Shown here: piece after piece, positions 1-6,120 of the stretch | How positions within the stretch are numbered: the first letter of the stretch is position 1 | Layout: the number at the start of each line of letters is the position of its first letter | Source: CAYVQA01 sp045119035 | GTDB lineage: Bacteria; Bacillota_I; Bacilli_A; ML615J-28; CAG-313 | NCBI GenBank assembly: GCA_045119035.1 | Contig: JBGVCU010000032.1 | Coordinates: forward strand, 1 to 6,563 | Direction of reading: 5' to 3' | DNA length: 6,563 nucleotides | Program-made: the position numbers and the translations under genes | Notes under the pieces: generated by a model | What the model saw: only the letters and a program-made list of their open reading frames with translations | Told to the model about the DNA's origin: nothing | The model's database searches: none

Positions 1-393
1 TTCAGAAACAATTAAATCTTTAATTACACGATGTTTATTACGGATTTCATCTTTTAAACATTTAAAACCAAAACTACATCCTAAACGTTTTTGAGATTTT
101 TCACGTAAACTTAAAATCGTGTTCGCCCACACATTTCGTTCATCTAAACGGACTTTAACTGTCACCAAACCGTCATTTGTTTCTACATCATAATCATCTG
201 ATACGATTTGTTCACGTTTATGGTTGAATAAAATTGGAGCTTCTGATTCAATGCTACGGACGAATAATTCAGCGTCAATAGATTCTGTTTCGAATGGTGC
301 ATTATGGAATTTTTTACTTTGTCTAAGGTCTAATGTAACAGTTACCTCATTTTCATTAAATTCAACTACACCACTACGTTGTTCTAATTTCAT
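1..393 (-). CDS. HK97-family prohead (capsid maturation) protease, C-terminally cut by window edge
   Basis: This is the N-terminal 131 codons of a gene that runs off the left edge. It reads as an HK97-type prohead protease (peptidase U35 family), the serine protease that cleaves the capsid protein's scaffold domain during procapsid maturation. Visible family marks are LFNHKR (residues 55-60), whose H58 is the likely catalytic histidine; a segment of alternating charged and hydrophobic residues, NDGLVTVKVRLDE (73-85); LGCSFGFK (104-111), whose S107 is the likely nucleophile (family pattern GMSFGF); and RVIKDLIVSE at the end, matching the strand before the family's acidic residue. E131 may be that residue, but the window stops there. 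The start is the ATG at 393, with CAAGGAGGTG at 410-401 and 7 bases between. The major capsid protein gene is expected next, outside the window. A terminator and a possible promoter lie just upstream, so this gene may head its own transcript. Confidence 0.87.
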   Translation of the reverse strand, partial: MKLEQRSGVVEFNENEVTVTLDLRQSKKFHNAPFETESIDAELFVRSIESEAPILFNHKREQIVSDDYDVETNDGLVTVKVRLDERNVWANTILSLREKSQKRLGCSFGFKCLKDEIRNKHRVIKDLIVSE

Positions 394-420
394 TCCCTTG
401 CACCTCCTTGATGATATGAT

Positions 421-449
421 AAAAAAAGAGTATCAAAAAGATACTCTTT
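421..449 (-). terminator. Intrinsic terminator-like hairpin in front of the protease gene
   Basis: Read on the minus strand, a perfect 10-bp stem AAAGAGTATC / GATACTCTTT (449-440 with 434-425) encloses a TTTTT loop and runs into T7 (427-421). This is the form of a rho-independent terminator for transcripts coming from the portal and small genes. The stem is AT-rich (3 G-C pairs), so termination is probably partial. It lies 11 bases before the protease ribosome binding site, so it would cut the head operon in two unless read through or antiterminated. The plus-strand reading lacks a T run. Confidence 0.65.
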
Positions 450-462
450 AAAAGAGGGAGTG

Positions 463-491
463 ATAATATGATTTCAATAGTTTATAGACAA
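463..491 (-). promoter_or_regulatory. Candidate promoter upstream of the protease gene
   Basis: On the minus strand, TTGTCT (491-486) and TATTAT (468-463) are separated by exactly 17 bases. They match the sigma-A -35 box in 4 of 6 positions and the -10 box in 5 of 6. Transcription would start near 456 and run almost at once into the hairpin at 449-425. Support is moderate. The spacing and location in the only sizeable gap of the head operon are favourable, but chance matches are common in AT-rich DNA and the predicted start falls in a pyrimidine stretch. Confidence 0.33.
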
Positions 492-499
492 ATTTCGGT

Positions 500-694
500 C
501 TAATTAATTATGTTAGTTGTTTCAACAATAATTGATTCCTCTTTACCAATTTCTTCATTAAAATATTTATTTAAAGTTTCAATATAATATACTTGATAAT
601 CATTATCTTCTAAAAATTTCAACGCTTCATATTTATTATTAGAACGTACTTGTACCATACCAGCGTTATAGGTTAATGCTACATACCATCTCAT
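500..694 (-). CDS. Small hypothetical phage protein (64 aa)
   Basis: I do not recognise this protein. It is soluble-looking: a strand-like N-terminus (WYVALTYNAGMVQVRS, residues 3-18), a probable helix (NNKYEALKFLEDND, 19-32), a second strand (YQVYYIETL, 33-41) and a charged tail. This could form a small beta-alpha-beta fold. The ATG at 694 is preceded by AAGAGTGA, a weak ribosome binding site that overlaps the TAA stop of the membrane-protein gene upstream (stop at 709-707). The two are therefore probably translated in sequence from one message. It is the last gene before the terminator at 449-421. Its place between portal and protease is not one of the standard head genes, so an accessory role is possible, but nothing in the sequence shows a function. 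Confidence 0.62.
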   Translation of the reverse strand: MRWYVALTYNAGMVQVRSNNKYEALKFLEDNDYQVYYIETLNKYFNEEIGKEESIIVETTNIIN

Positions 695-706
695 AATAAT
701 TCACTC

Positions 707-949
707 TTAATAGTATCGTTGTGTACCATTAGGGTCTTTTTTAGGAGTATTAGATGTAGTTAAAGATACAAGTAGTAACATAATAGCGACACCTAAAATC
801 ATAATATTAAATCCGTATACAACGAATAAGTAATATAAGATTAGTGAAGCAGAACCGATTAGACAGAGATTTGAAATGTTCTTTTTAATAAATGTAAATA
901 CTAAAAATAAAGACATAAAAAATTGATGTGCAAAACTATTATTATTCAT
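707..949 (-). CDS. Small membrane protein (80 aa), function unknown
   Basis: The protein is mostly hydrophobic. Two clear membrane segments lie near residues 27-46 (within SNLCLIGSASLILYYLFVVY) and 48-63 (NIMILGVAIMLLLVSL). A shorter hydrophobic stretch at 8-21 may be a third. The tail from residue 64 is polar (KKDPNGTQRYY). I chose the ATG at 949 rather than the ATGs at 958 and 955, because GAGGAAG at 965-959 is then 9 bases away; the earlier ATGs leave 0-3 bases. With this start the gene overlaps the portal stop as ATGAATAA, which suggests translational coupling. Size and topology allow a holin-like, superinfection-exclusion or other inner-membrane role, but holins normally sit in the lysis module and no specific motif is visible. 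This is a hypothetical protein with real coding support from overlap, ribosome binding site and tight packing. Confidence 0.65.
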   Translation of the reverse strand: MNNNSFAHQFFMSLFLVFTFIKKNISNLCLIGSASLILYYLFVVYGFNIMILGVAIMLLLVSLTTSNTPKKDPNGTQRYY

Positions 950-2315
950 TATCATCATCTTCCTCTTCTTTGTTATTTAAATTTTGATTTTGGTCTTGTT
1001 GACCATTAATTCCTTGTTTAACCATGTCTGGTGAACTGATAATTTGTTTATTTTCAGCGTCATAAACAGTACCCATATTCGGAATAAAGAATGTGCGGTC
1101 ACTTGGTTGATACATTACAGCACCTAATGACAATCTGTGGAAATCATCTTCGATAGGCGGTAAATTTTCTTTGATACGAGCTTCGTTTAATGATAAAATA
1201 CCAGAAGAAATACCTGTATTTAACGCTTCATATCGTTCCGCTTGTGTTGTTTGTAATACACTATCTGTATTAACTTTGAAGAAATACTTCTCTTTTTCTT
1301 TTTCTAATAGAATAGAGCGATTTAATGAAGATTCTAAGATGTTAATATAAGGCATAATAGAATATTGTAAGAAACGAATACTAGAACTTTCAACGTTTCC
1401 GTAAGTATTGGCAGAAGAGTCTACCATTGATTCTGGCACACCGAAAAGATTACAAATTTCAGCTTGTGTTTTAGTACGAGAAGCACTTAATCCTAATTCT
1501 TGTGGTGAATATGAAAGTTTTTCATATTTCATACCCTCTTCAAGAAGGATTAATTTACCAGCATTATTTGAACCTTGATACATCTTTTGCCAACTATCTC
1601 GTAATCGTGTTTGAGCTTCAGGAGATAAGTTCTTTTGAACTGTTACAATACTCATAGGTGATGAACCGTTATTCATGATGTTTTTATTTAATTCAATTTC
1701 ATTTAGAGCTAATTCGATTGTTTTATAACCTCTCGAAATAACTCCTTCACCTGTTAAACCTCCGTCTGGAGATGAAACTGTAGAAATCATCACATCATCA
1801 ATACTTAGGTCATTTTTATATCCTGTAACCTTAATTCTAATATCACGAACAATGTTTGGCATTGATTCATCAACAAGTTTAGCAATACCAACGTCTTTAG
1901 CGTCAACATTCCATAATCCTTTAATCTTATTACCGTCCTTTTCAATTTGAACGTAAGCATTACCATGTAATAATAAATCTTGGATTAATTTAGCTTTAAA
2001 ATCCGTTCCTGTTGAAATGTTATTAGGTTCATGATTTAATAAGAATAGTCGATAGTCGTCATTAACTTGTTTGACGGTACTATCATTAACTCTTTCATAT
2101 AACTCAATAGGTAATGTTTTGATTGAGTTACAAATTAAATCATTACACGCTTTTGCAACAGGGATTGATAGTAATTGTTCGGCTGTATATCTATCACCGC
2201 TAACACCATCAGAAAATCCAAACATACCTACATTTACAGGATTGTAAGTAGATTTAACTCGTTTTTCTTCTTGCTCTACTTCTTCGTCTAAGGTTAAAAA
2301 ATCCCAAATAGCCAT
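942..2315 (-). CDS. Phage portal protein, HK97 family
   Basis: This 457-residue protein forms the dodecameric ring at the capsid vertex through which DNA is packaged and ejected. The length is close to the family's usual 400-450. Family features in order are: SIPVAKACNDLICNSIKTLP near 50-69 (the 'PV..ac....a..iAslP' block); a strand and LLNHEPNN (92-99); DLLLHGNAYVQI (113-124), with the hallmark GNAY; GLTGEGVIS (186-194); AEICNLFGVPESMV (285-298); YGNVESSSIRFLQYSIMPY (305-323), the segment before the long helix; and GILSLNEAR..ENLPPI (372-388), the usual 'G.lt.NE.R...glpp' motif. The tail is Q/N-rich and ends in a run of acidic residues (449-457). It lies between terminase large subunit and the protease side, as expected. 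AAAGGAGGTG precedes the start, but with a long 12-base A-rich spacer. Confidence 0.93.
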   Translation of the reverse strand: MAIWDFLTLDEEVEQEEKRVKSTYNPVNVGMFGFSDGVSGDRYTAEQLLSIPVAKACNDLICNSIKTLPIELYERVNDSTVKQVNDDYRLFLLNHEPNNISTGTDFKAKLIQDLLLHGNAYVQIEKDGNKIKGLWNVDAKDVGIAKLVDESMPNIVRDIRIKVTGYKNDLSIDDVMISTVSSPDGGLTGEGVISRGYKTIELALNEIELNKNIMNNGSSPMSIVTVQKNLSPEAQTRLRDSWQKMYQGSNNAGKLILLEEGMKYEKLSYSPQELGLSASRTKTQAEICNLFGVPESMVDSSANTYGNVESSSIRFLQYSIMPYINILESSLNRSILLEKEKEKYFFKVNTDSVLQTTQAERYEALNTGISSGILSLNEARIKENLPPIEDDFHRLSLGAVMYQPSDRTFFIPNMGTVYDAENKQIISSPDMVKQGINGQQDQNQNLNNKEEEDDDNE

Positions 2316-2327
2316 ATTATTTTTTTA

Positions 2328-2337
2328 CACCTCCTTT
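2328..2337 (-). promoter_or_regulatory. Portal gene ribosome binding site with unusually long spacer
   Basis: AAAGGAGGTG on the minus strand is a near-full complement of the 16S rRNA tail. Twelve bases (TAAAAAAATAAT) separate it from the ATG at 2315, longer than at the other genes here (about 6-9). No nearer in-frame start codon exists, because the GTG within the site is followed directly by TAA. The start is therefore still the best choice. Confidence 0.6.
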
Positions 2338-2342
2338 TCAAA

Positions 2343-4034
2343 TTAGAAAAAGATAAATCCTTCTCTTTCTTCGTAAACACTTGTTGTTTCAACAGAGTCA
2401 GCTTCAATAGAACAGAAACAGTTGATAACAGCGTCCACCATGTCGATTTTTCCATTTGATTTTTTCTTATTAATATACATATTCATATTTGTATCTCTAT
2501 CTAATAAAGCGTTTTGAATATTAATTTCAAATAATTTATTATCTTCGTATAAAATTCGTTCTTCTAATGCGATTTCTCTTAATTTTTTAGTACCTAAATG
2601 TAAATACTGTGAGTGTTGTTTTTGCTCAATCATTTCATAACCAGCGTCCTCCCATTTCTGAACAGAAGAAATGGCATTGTATCGGTCATACGTAATTGAA
2701 ACAATTTTGACACCCATCTTTTTCTCAATATTTAAAACAAATTCCTCGACAAATTTATAGTCAATGATATTACCACCACAAGGATAACATAATCCCATTC
2801 GTGCATATCTTGAATATGGAACTTTTTCACGTTTTTCCTTATCCTCTTCTTTGTTTACAGGATAGAAAACCCATGATTTGATAACGTATTTCTCTAAATC
2901 TCTATCGTAAGTCACCATAGCTACAGATGTATTATCATCAGATTGTGCTAAATCGACTCCGATATATACTTCTTTATTTGTCCAATCATATGAATTAGGT
3001 TCAATTAAACCTTTTCGTAATACATCTAAAGGAATATAAACCTCTAACTCATTACCATCTAAGAAGATGTTCATATGTTTTGTTTTGAAGTTTGTTAATG
3101 TACTAGGCATTTCAATAGCCTTTTTACGTTTTTTAGAGATATTGTCAAAGACATTTTCTACTTCGATAGCCAAAGGATTAGCTTGATATAATGAAGTATC
3201 AGTTTGCCATTGTTTAACGTCATCTGGTTCATAAATCAATGCAAATGTAGTGTCATCTTCAACAGTTTTATCCAAAACTTTTTTAGCGTAATTGACGTTT
3301 TCTGTCATAGGATTATCTAATGATTCATATGCTGTTGAAATAATGATACCGAACTTTTCATCTAATGTTGTTTGAGATGATTGCATGGCTTCAAGTGGAT
3401 AAGAGTTTCGTAATGCTCCTACCTCGTCACCAATCCATACAGTAGCCAAACGACCATCAAGACGGTTATCGCTACAAGCTAAATTTTTATAAACACAATT
3501 ATTAATCTTACATCTAATTTCAGAACGTAATACCTTGAAGTATTTACCCATAGATGGTGAGTTAGCGATTAGCTTCTGAAACTCTTTGTATACTTGTCCA
3601 GATAATTCTCGGTCTGGTGCTACTGAATACGTTTCAGCATATGGTTCACATAACAACATCAATAACATTAAGATTAGTGCCGTAAGAAGTGTTTTACCGT
3701 TTTTACGAGCAATTAATAGTATTGATAATTCATAGCGTCTTTTACCATTGCTTTTACGTCTAACACATAAAGAATTAATAATAAAGAACCACTGAAAACC
3801 AACTAAATTATCATAAGCACTCTTTTTAGGCATGATATTAATTAATCTTAAAAAACCCTCGATAACTTTTAATTCATTTTCATCAATATAATATTTTGAA
3901 TTTTCGTCATTTAAACAATCAAGGAATTCTTGACATTGTTTTTTAACATATTTACCAGCTTTTTTATTATCTTCATCAACACACCATAGAGCATATTGGT
4001 ACGCTTTGTTGTTTTTTACAGTTTCAGAAATCAT
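2343..4034 (-). CDS. terL: Terminase large subunit (ATPase and nuclease)
   Basis: This is the packaging motor and headful/cos nuclease, 563 residues, of the Terminase_1-like group. The ATPase half has Walker A ARKNGKT (109-115, K114 and T115 contacting ATP), Walker B TVWIGDE (198-204, with D203 and catalytic E204), and a coupling motif IISTAYE (231-237). The nuclease half is RNase H-like. It starts with VYIGVDLAQSDD (356-367; D361 a likely metal ligand), followed by SITYDRYNA (446-454; D450) and GKIDMVDAVI (528-537; D531 and D534). All key acids are present, so both activities should be intact. The gene starts at the ATG at 4034, behind GAGGGTGAT, 30 bases after the small subunit gene. That ribosome binding site can pair into a hairpin spanning the upstream stop codon. 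Its position between small subunit and portal is the standard order. Confidence 0.95.
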   Translation of the reverse strand: MISETVKNNKAYQYALWCVDEDNKKAGKYVKKQCQEFLDCLNDENSKYYIDENELKVIEGFLRLINIMPKKSAYDNLVGFQWFFIINSLCVRRKSNGKRRYELSILLIARKNGKTLLTALILMLLMLLCEPYAETYSVAPDRELSGQVYKEFQKLIANSPSMGKYFKVLRSEIRCKINNCVYKNLACSDNRLDGRLATVWIGDEVGALRNSYPLEAMQSSQTTLDEKFGIIISTAYESLDNPMTENVNYAKKVLDKTVEDDTTFALIYEPDDVKQWQTDTSLYQANPLAIEVENVFDNISKKRKKAIEMPSTLTNFKTKHMNIFLDGNELEVYIPLDVLRKGLIEPNSYDWTNKEVYIGVDLAQSDDNTSVAMVTYDRDLEKYVIKSWVFYPVNKEEDKEKREKVPYSRYARMGLCYPCGGNIIDYKFVEEFVLNIEKKMGVKIVSITYDRYNAISSVQKWEDAGYEMIEQKQHSQYLHLGTKKLREIALEERILYEDNKLFEINIQNALLDRDTNMNMYINKKKSNGKIDMVDAVINCFCSIEADSVETTSVYEEREGFIFF

Positions 4035-4040
4035 AATTCA

Positions 4041-4068
4041 CTAATCACCCTCTTTCAGTAAGGGTTAG
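4041..4068 (-). promoter_or_regulatory. Possible hairpin masking the large-subunit ribosome binding site
   Basis: In minus-strand RNA, CUAACCCU (4068-4061) can pair with AGGG (4051-4048) and UUAG (4044-4041), leaving a 3-base bulge and a 9-base loop. One arm holds the small-subunit stop codon (4067-4065). The other holds the core of the ribosome binding site GAGGGTGAT used by terL. A ribosome finishing the small subunit would open the stem, so translation of the two subunits could be coupled. The stem is only 4+4 bp, so this is a suggestion. Confidence 0.3.
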
Positions 4069-4568
4069 TTTTTAAGACTTTTAATTAATTGCATTACCTC
4101 GTCTTGTTCTTCTTCTCTATTATCCATTTGCATAGAAGCCAATGTACTACGAGCAGACGGTGTTAATCCTAAAGTTGAACTTGCTTGGATAAATTTAGCT
4201 TGATAATCATGTTGAATTTTGATATGAGGATTAGGTGCTAAACTTTCATTTCCACCTCTGTCAACTTTACGAACTACTAAACCTTGTTCTTTAATAGCTA
4301 CTTGACATTGATAGATTTTACTTAAACAATCTGCTGTCATTTCAATCATAGGCTTATCAAGATTTGAGATAGGAATTTTAGATTCTTTTAAGTTATCAAT
4401 TAAGTATCCGTAATAAACTTTAGCAAAATCATCTAAATGTTCTGGAACTTCATCAACAACATCATCTTTTCCTCGCATTTCTTGCTCTAATGCGTCTAAT
4501 TGTTGTAATTGTTCTTTAGACCATGTATTACCTTTTTGCAATGACGCTGGAAGTTTTGCTCTACCCAT
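4065..4568 (-). CDS. terS: Terminase small subunit, P27 family
   Basis: This 167-residue DNA-recognition subunit of the packaging terminase binds the phage packaging site and loads the large subunit. It is assigned to the P27 family by LGLTPSAR (133-140), the family's C-terminal signature, together with the helical middle (residues 46-95) and the NP near 113-114 (in LAPNPHIKIQH). The N-terminal 'MGRAKLP' type of start and the basic, helix-rich first 30 residues fit DNA contact. I chose the ATG at 4568, not an in-frame ATG at 4625, because AGGAGG lies 6 bases upstream of it. The longer form would overlap the HNH gene's 3' end by nearly 50 bases and lacks a site. With this start the gap to the HNH gene is 10 bases. 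The acidic C-terminus (150-157) may contact the large subunit. Confidence 0.9.
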   Translation of the reverse strand: MGRAKLPASLQKGNTWSKEQLQQLDALEQEMRGKDDVVDEVPEHLDDFAKVYYGYLIDNLKESKIPISNLDKPMIEMTADCLSKIYQCQVAIKEQGLVVRKVDRGGNESLAPNPHIKIQHDYQAKFIQASSTLGLTPSARSTLASMQMDNREEEQDEVMQLIKSLKN

Positions 4569-4574
4569 TCTATA

Positions 4575-4580
4575 CCTCCT
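4575..4580 (-). promoter_or_regulatory. Ribosome binding site that fixes the terS start
   Basis: AGGAGG on the minus strand lies 6 bases before the ATG at 4568. It overlaps the HNH stop codon (TAGGAGG, stop at 4581-4579), so termination of the HNH gene and initiation of terS share bases and are probably coupled. This site decides against the longer reading from 4625. Confidence 0.8.
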
Positions 4581-4974
4581 ATCTAAATTCAAAATTAAAT
4601 TCGTCATATGGTGTTTCCCATTCAAAATCTAGGTTACCATTATTACATCTGTCTACAAATCTATGGCATTGAACACATAAAGTAATCAAATTATCATTCT
4701 GTAAACGTTTTTCCCATTTAACAGTTAATGGCTCAATGTGGTGAATTTCAAGATTTTCATATGTAAATAGATTGAATTTAGCTTTACAGCGTTGACAAAA
4801 AACATCTCTTGATTTAATTTCTTCACGTTTATCTTTCCATGCTTTAGAACTGTAAAATCTATTTACTTTTTTACCTTCTTCACTCAAATTGTCACGTTTA
4901 TATTTCCATTTGTTAGGACATTCAGTGCCTACTTCGTGTTTCATACCACATTTACAATTATAATAACGTGCCAT
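4579..4974 (-). CDS. HNH endonuclease beside the terminase
   Basis: This is a 131-residue HNH nuclease. The domain is complete: zinc pair C60-x2-C63, catalytic core LEIHHIEPL (75-83; H78, H79), the motif asparagine N95 in NDNLITLC, and second zinc pair C100-x2-C103 followed by H104. The N-terminus has an extra possible zinc knuckle with C7, C9, H13 and C19. In many phages of Gram-positive hosts an HNH protein encoded next to the terminase works with it to cut at cos, so that role is likely by position, as against a homing endonuclease. I chose the ATG at 4974, with GGAAG 7 bases upstream. An in-frame ATG at 5001 lies inside a terminator hairpin and has no ribosome binding site. The gene is the first of the packaging run. 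Confidence 0.9.
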   Translation of the reverse strand: MARYYNCKCGMKHEVGTECPNKWKYKRDNLSEEGKKVNRFYSSKAWKDKREEIKSRDVFCQRCKAKFNLFTYENLEIHHIEPLTVKWEKRLQNDNLITLCVQCHRFVDRCNNGNLDFEWETPYDEFNFEFR

Positions 4975-4989
4975 ATTTTCACTTCCAAT

Positions 4990-5021
4990 AAAAAAAGACA
5001 TATAATTTAATATTATATATC
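4990..5021 (-). terminator. Intrinsic terminator between the 303-aa gene and the packaging genes
   Basis: Minus-strand RNA from 5021 to 4997 folds as GATATATAAT / ATTATATGTC around a 5-base loop, with one G-U pair. It continues into T7 (4996-4990), and four more A-U pairs are possible outside using 5025-5022. The stem is almost pure A-U, so it is weak, but the geometry is right. It would end the message from the gene at 5992-5081 just before the HNH gene. Confidence 0.5.
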
Positions 5022-5080
5022 TTTTAAAAAGTATCCTTACATATATACTAATAGCAAATCAGTAAAAAGGTTCATTATTT

Positions 5081-5992
5081 TTAAAAATTATTTAAATTTT
5101 TGTTAATTTTGTCAACAATAAATGAATAATTGCTTTTTTCGTTATTTAACAATGGTTCATTATTCATAACTTTATATAGAATTTCGCATTGTTTAGCTGT
5201 TAAATTCAAATCATTCAAGGCATTTCCAAAATCCATGTAAATAGCGTGAATGTAGTGTGACGGATTTGATTCTGCCATGACTTGTAGATTATTCCAATTA
5301 GATAATACATTTCTAATAACTTTTTTATTATAAGGAATATCAACATCAGATAATTTGTCATGTTTTGAGCGTATTCCTTCTTCAATATATACAGCATTTA
5401 AGGATTCTTTGCAATTATTACAGATTTTAATATCATAACATAAGTCTGTGATGATGTTAATACGCTTCAAATTCATCCCACTTAATGTTTCATTACTCAT
5501 TTTAGATACAATTTCTTTTAATTTTTCGTATTCTGTGATTTGAGAATTAATAACCTTACCTAAATCATTATTGAAATTGTCACGTTTTTGTTGATTTTTC
5601 TTAATAATATCTTCATCAATAATAGTCCATTTAGGTTCTTTATAATATTTTCCACGTTTTCTTTCATCAACATATGATTTAATACCTTGTTCATTATCAA
5701 ATAATGCTTTAAGTTGTCGTTCCGTTTCTTTTTGTTCTGTTAAATATGATTTATCAATAGCATATAAGATATAATTATACATTTTATTTAACAATAATTC
5801 AAGTTCACGTAATTCTGAATTCCCTTGTACATACCATTCAGATACATTACCGTTCTTATCTATCTTTTTAGGAACTGTATTTTGAACAACTAATTCCTCA
5901 ATTTTCTCAACTAATTTATTTTCTTTAATATATTTATCAACAATATCCTTACGTTCTTTCCAATCCTTAATAGTATAGTCAAAAATAAACAT
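5081..5992 (-). CDS. Hypothetical protein (303 aa), possibly a phage late-gene regulator
   Basis: I do not recognise the whole protein. It is lysine- and asparagine-rich and largely helical. A charged N-terminal part (1-115) includes a run of leucines near 61-70 (LRELELLLNK). A middle segment (130-165) could form a coiled coil. A lone CNNC pair lies at 191-194. The C-terminal part (about 248-303) includes a helix with MDFGNALN (253-260) followed by LTAKQCEILYKVM (264-276). That phrase resembles the 'ai..a.LT.rQ..il.l' start of sigma region 4-like domains in Firmicute phage transcription regulators; here the recognition helix is not obvious and the tail ends KINKNLNNF. Its place just upstream of the packaging genes is where such phages often encode a late-gene activator. 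The start at 5992 has GGGAGG 8 bases upstream. The regulator role is an inference. Confidence 0.6.
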   Translation of the reverse strand: MFIFDYTIKDWKERKDIVDKYIKENKLVEKIEELVVQNTVPKKIDKNGNVSEWYVQGNSELRELELLLNKMYNYILYAIDKSYLTEQKETERQLKALFDNEQGIKSYVDERKRGKYYKEPKWTIIDEDIIKKNQQKRDNFNNDLGKVINSQITEYEKLKEIVSKMSNETLSGMNLKRINIITDLCYDIKICNNCKESLNAVYIEEGIRSKHDKLSDVDIPYNKKVIRNVLSNWNNLQVMAESNPSHYIHAIYMDFGNALNDLNLTAKQCEILYKVMNNEPLLNNEKSNYSFIVDKINKNLNNF

Positions 5993-6114
5993 ATATATAA
6001 CCTCCCTATTATATATTATATAAATAGATATACCGATACATTCTATTTAATTTTACTTTTTTCATATAAATGTAAGCGTTTTTGTTTTTAATAAAAAAGA
6101 AAAGGTAACTTTCG
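5993..6114 (-). promoter_or_regulatory. Leader region of the 303-aa gene with TATAAT boxes and a cre-like motif
   Basis: This short gap between a terminator and a gene start should contain a promoter if the terminator works. Minus-strand TATAAT occurs at 6020-6015 and 6013-6008, but neither has a convincing -35 box 16-18 bases upstream, and the second would start the RNA almost on the ribosome binding site. At 6071-6084 the plus strand reads TGTAAGCGTTTTTG, which fits the CcpA cre consensus in all fixed positions except the final CA. No definite promoter can be drawn. Confidence 0.25.
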
Positions 6115-6120
6115 TTACCC
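6092..6120 (-). terminator. Terminator overlapping the stop codon of the 74-aa gene
   Basis: On the minus strand GGTAAC-GAAA-GTTACC (6119-6104) forms a 6-bp stem closed by a GAAA tetraloop, a notably stable loop type. It is followed by TTTTCTTTTTT (6103-6093). The TAA stop of the 74-residue gene (6117-6115) sits in the 5' arm. The stem is short, but the G-C pairs at its base and the long T tract make it the most convincing terminator in the window. Confidence 0.75.

Noticed and set aside
224..451. Plus-strand open frame of 75 codons
   Set aside because: It lies antisense to the well-supported prohead protease gene, has no ribosome binding site before its ATG, and its protein has no recognisable pattern.
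468..503. Plus-strand 11-codon frame (MISIVYRQISV) behind GAGGGAG, opposite the candidate promoter
   Set aside because: A ribosome-site-like sequence is present, but the frame is very short, has no clear plus-strand promoter, and does not resemble known small toxins or leader peptides.
4569..4625. Longer N-terminus for the terminase small subunit
   Set aside because: The extra 19 residues do not look like the family, overlap the HNH gene, and have no ribosome binding site, whereas AGGAGG fits the ATG at 4568.
4579..4974. HNH protein as a free-standing homing endonuclease or intron part
   Set aside because: The neighbouring terminase and portal genes are intact with no intron signs, and the HNH-terS-terL order is the usual packaging arrangement.
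4975..5001. Longer N-terminus for the HNH protein from the ATG at 5001
   Set aside because: That ATG lies in the terminator hairpin and lacks a ribosome binding site; the ATG at 4974 has GGAAG at proper spacing.
5215..5397. Second minus-strand open frame of 60 codons inside the 303-residue gene
   Set aside because: It is an out-of-frame shadow of a longer gene with a good ribosome binding site and has no start signal of its own.
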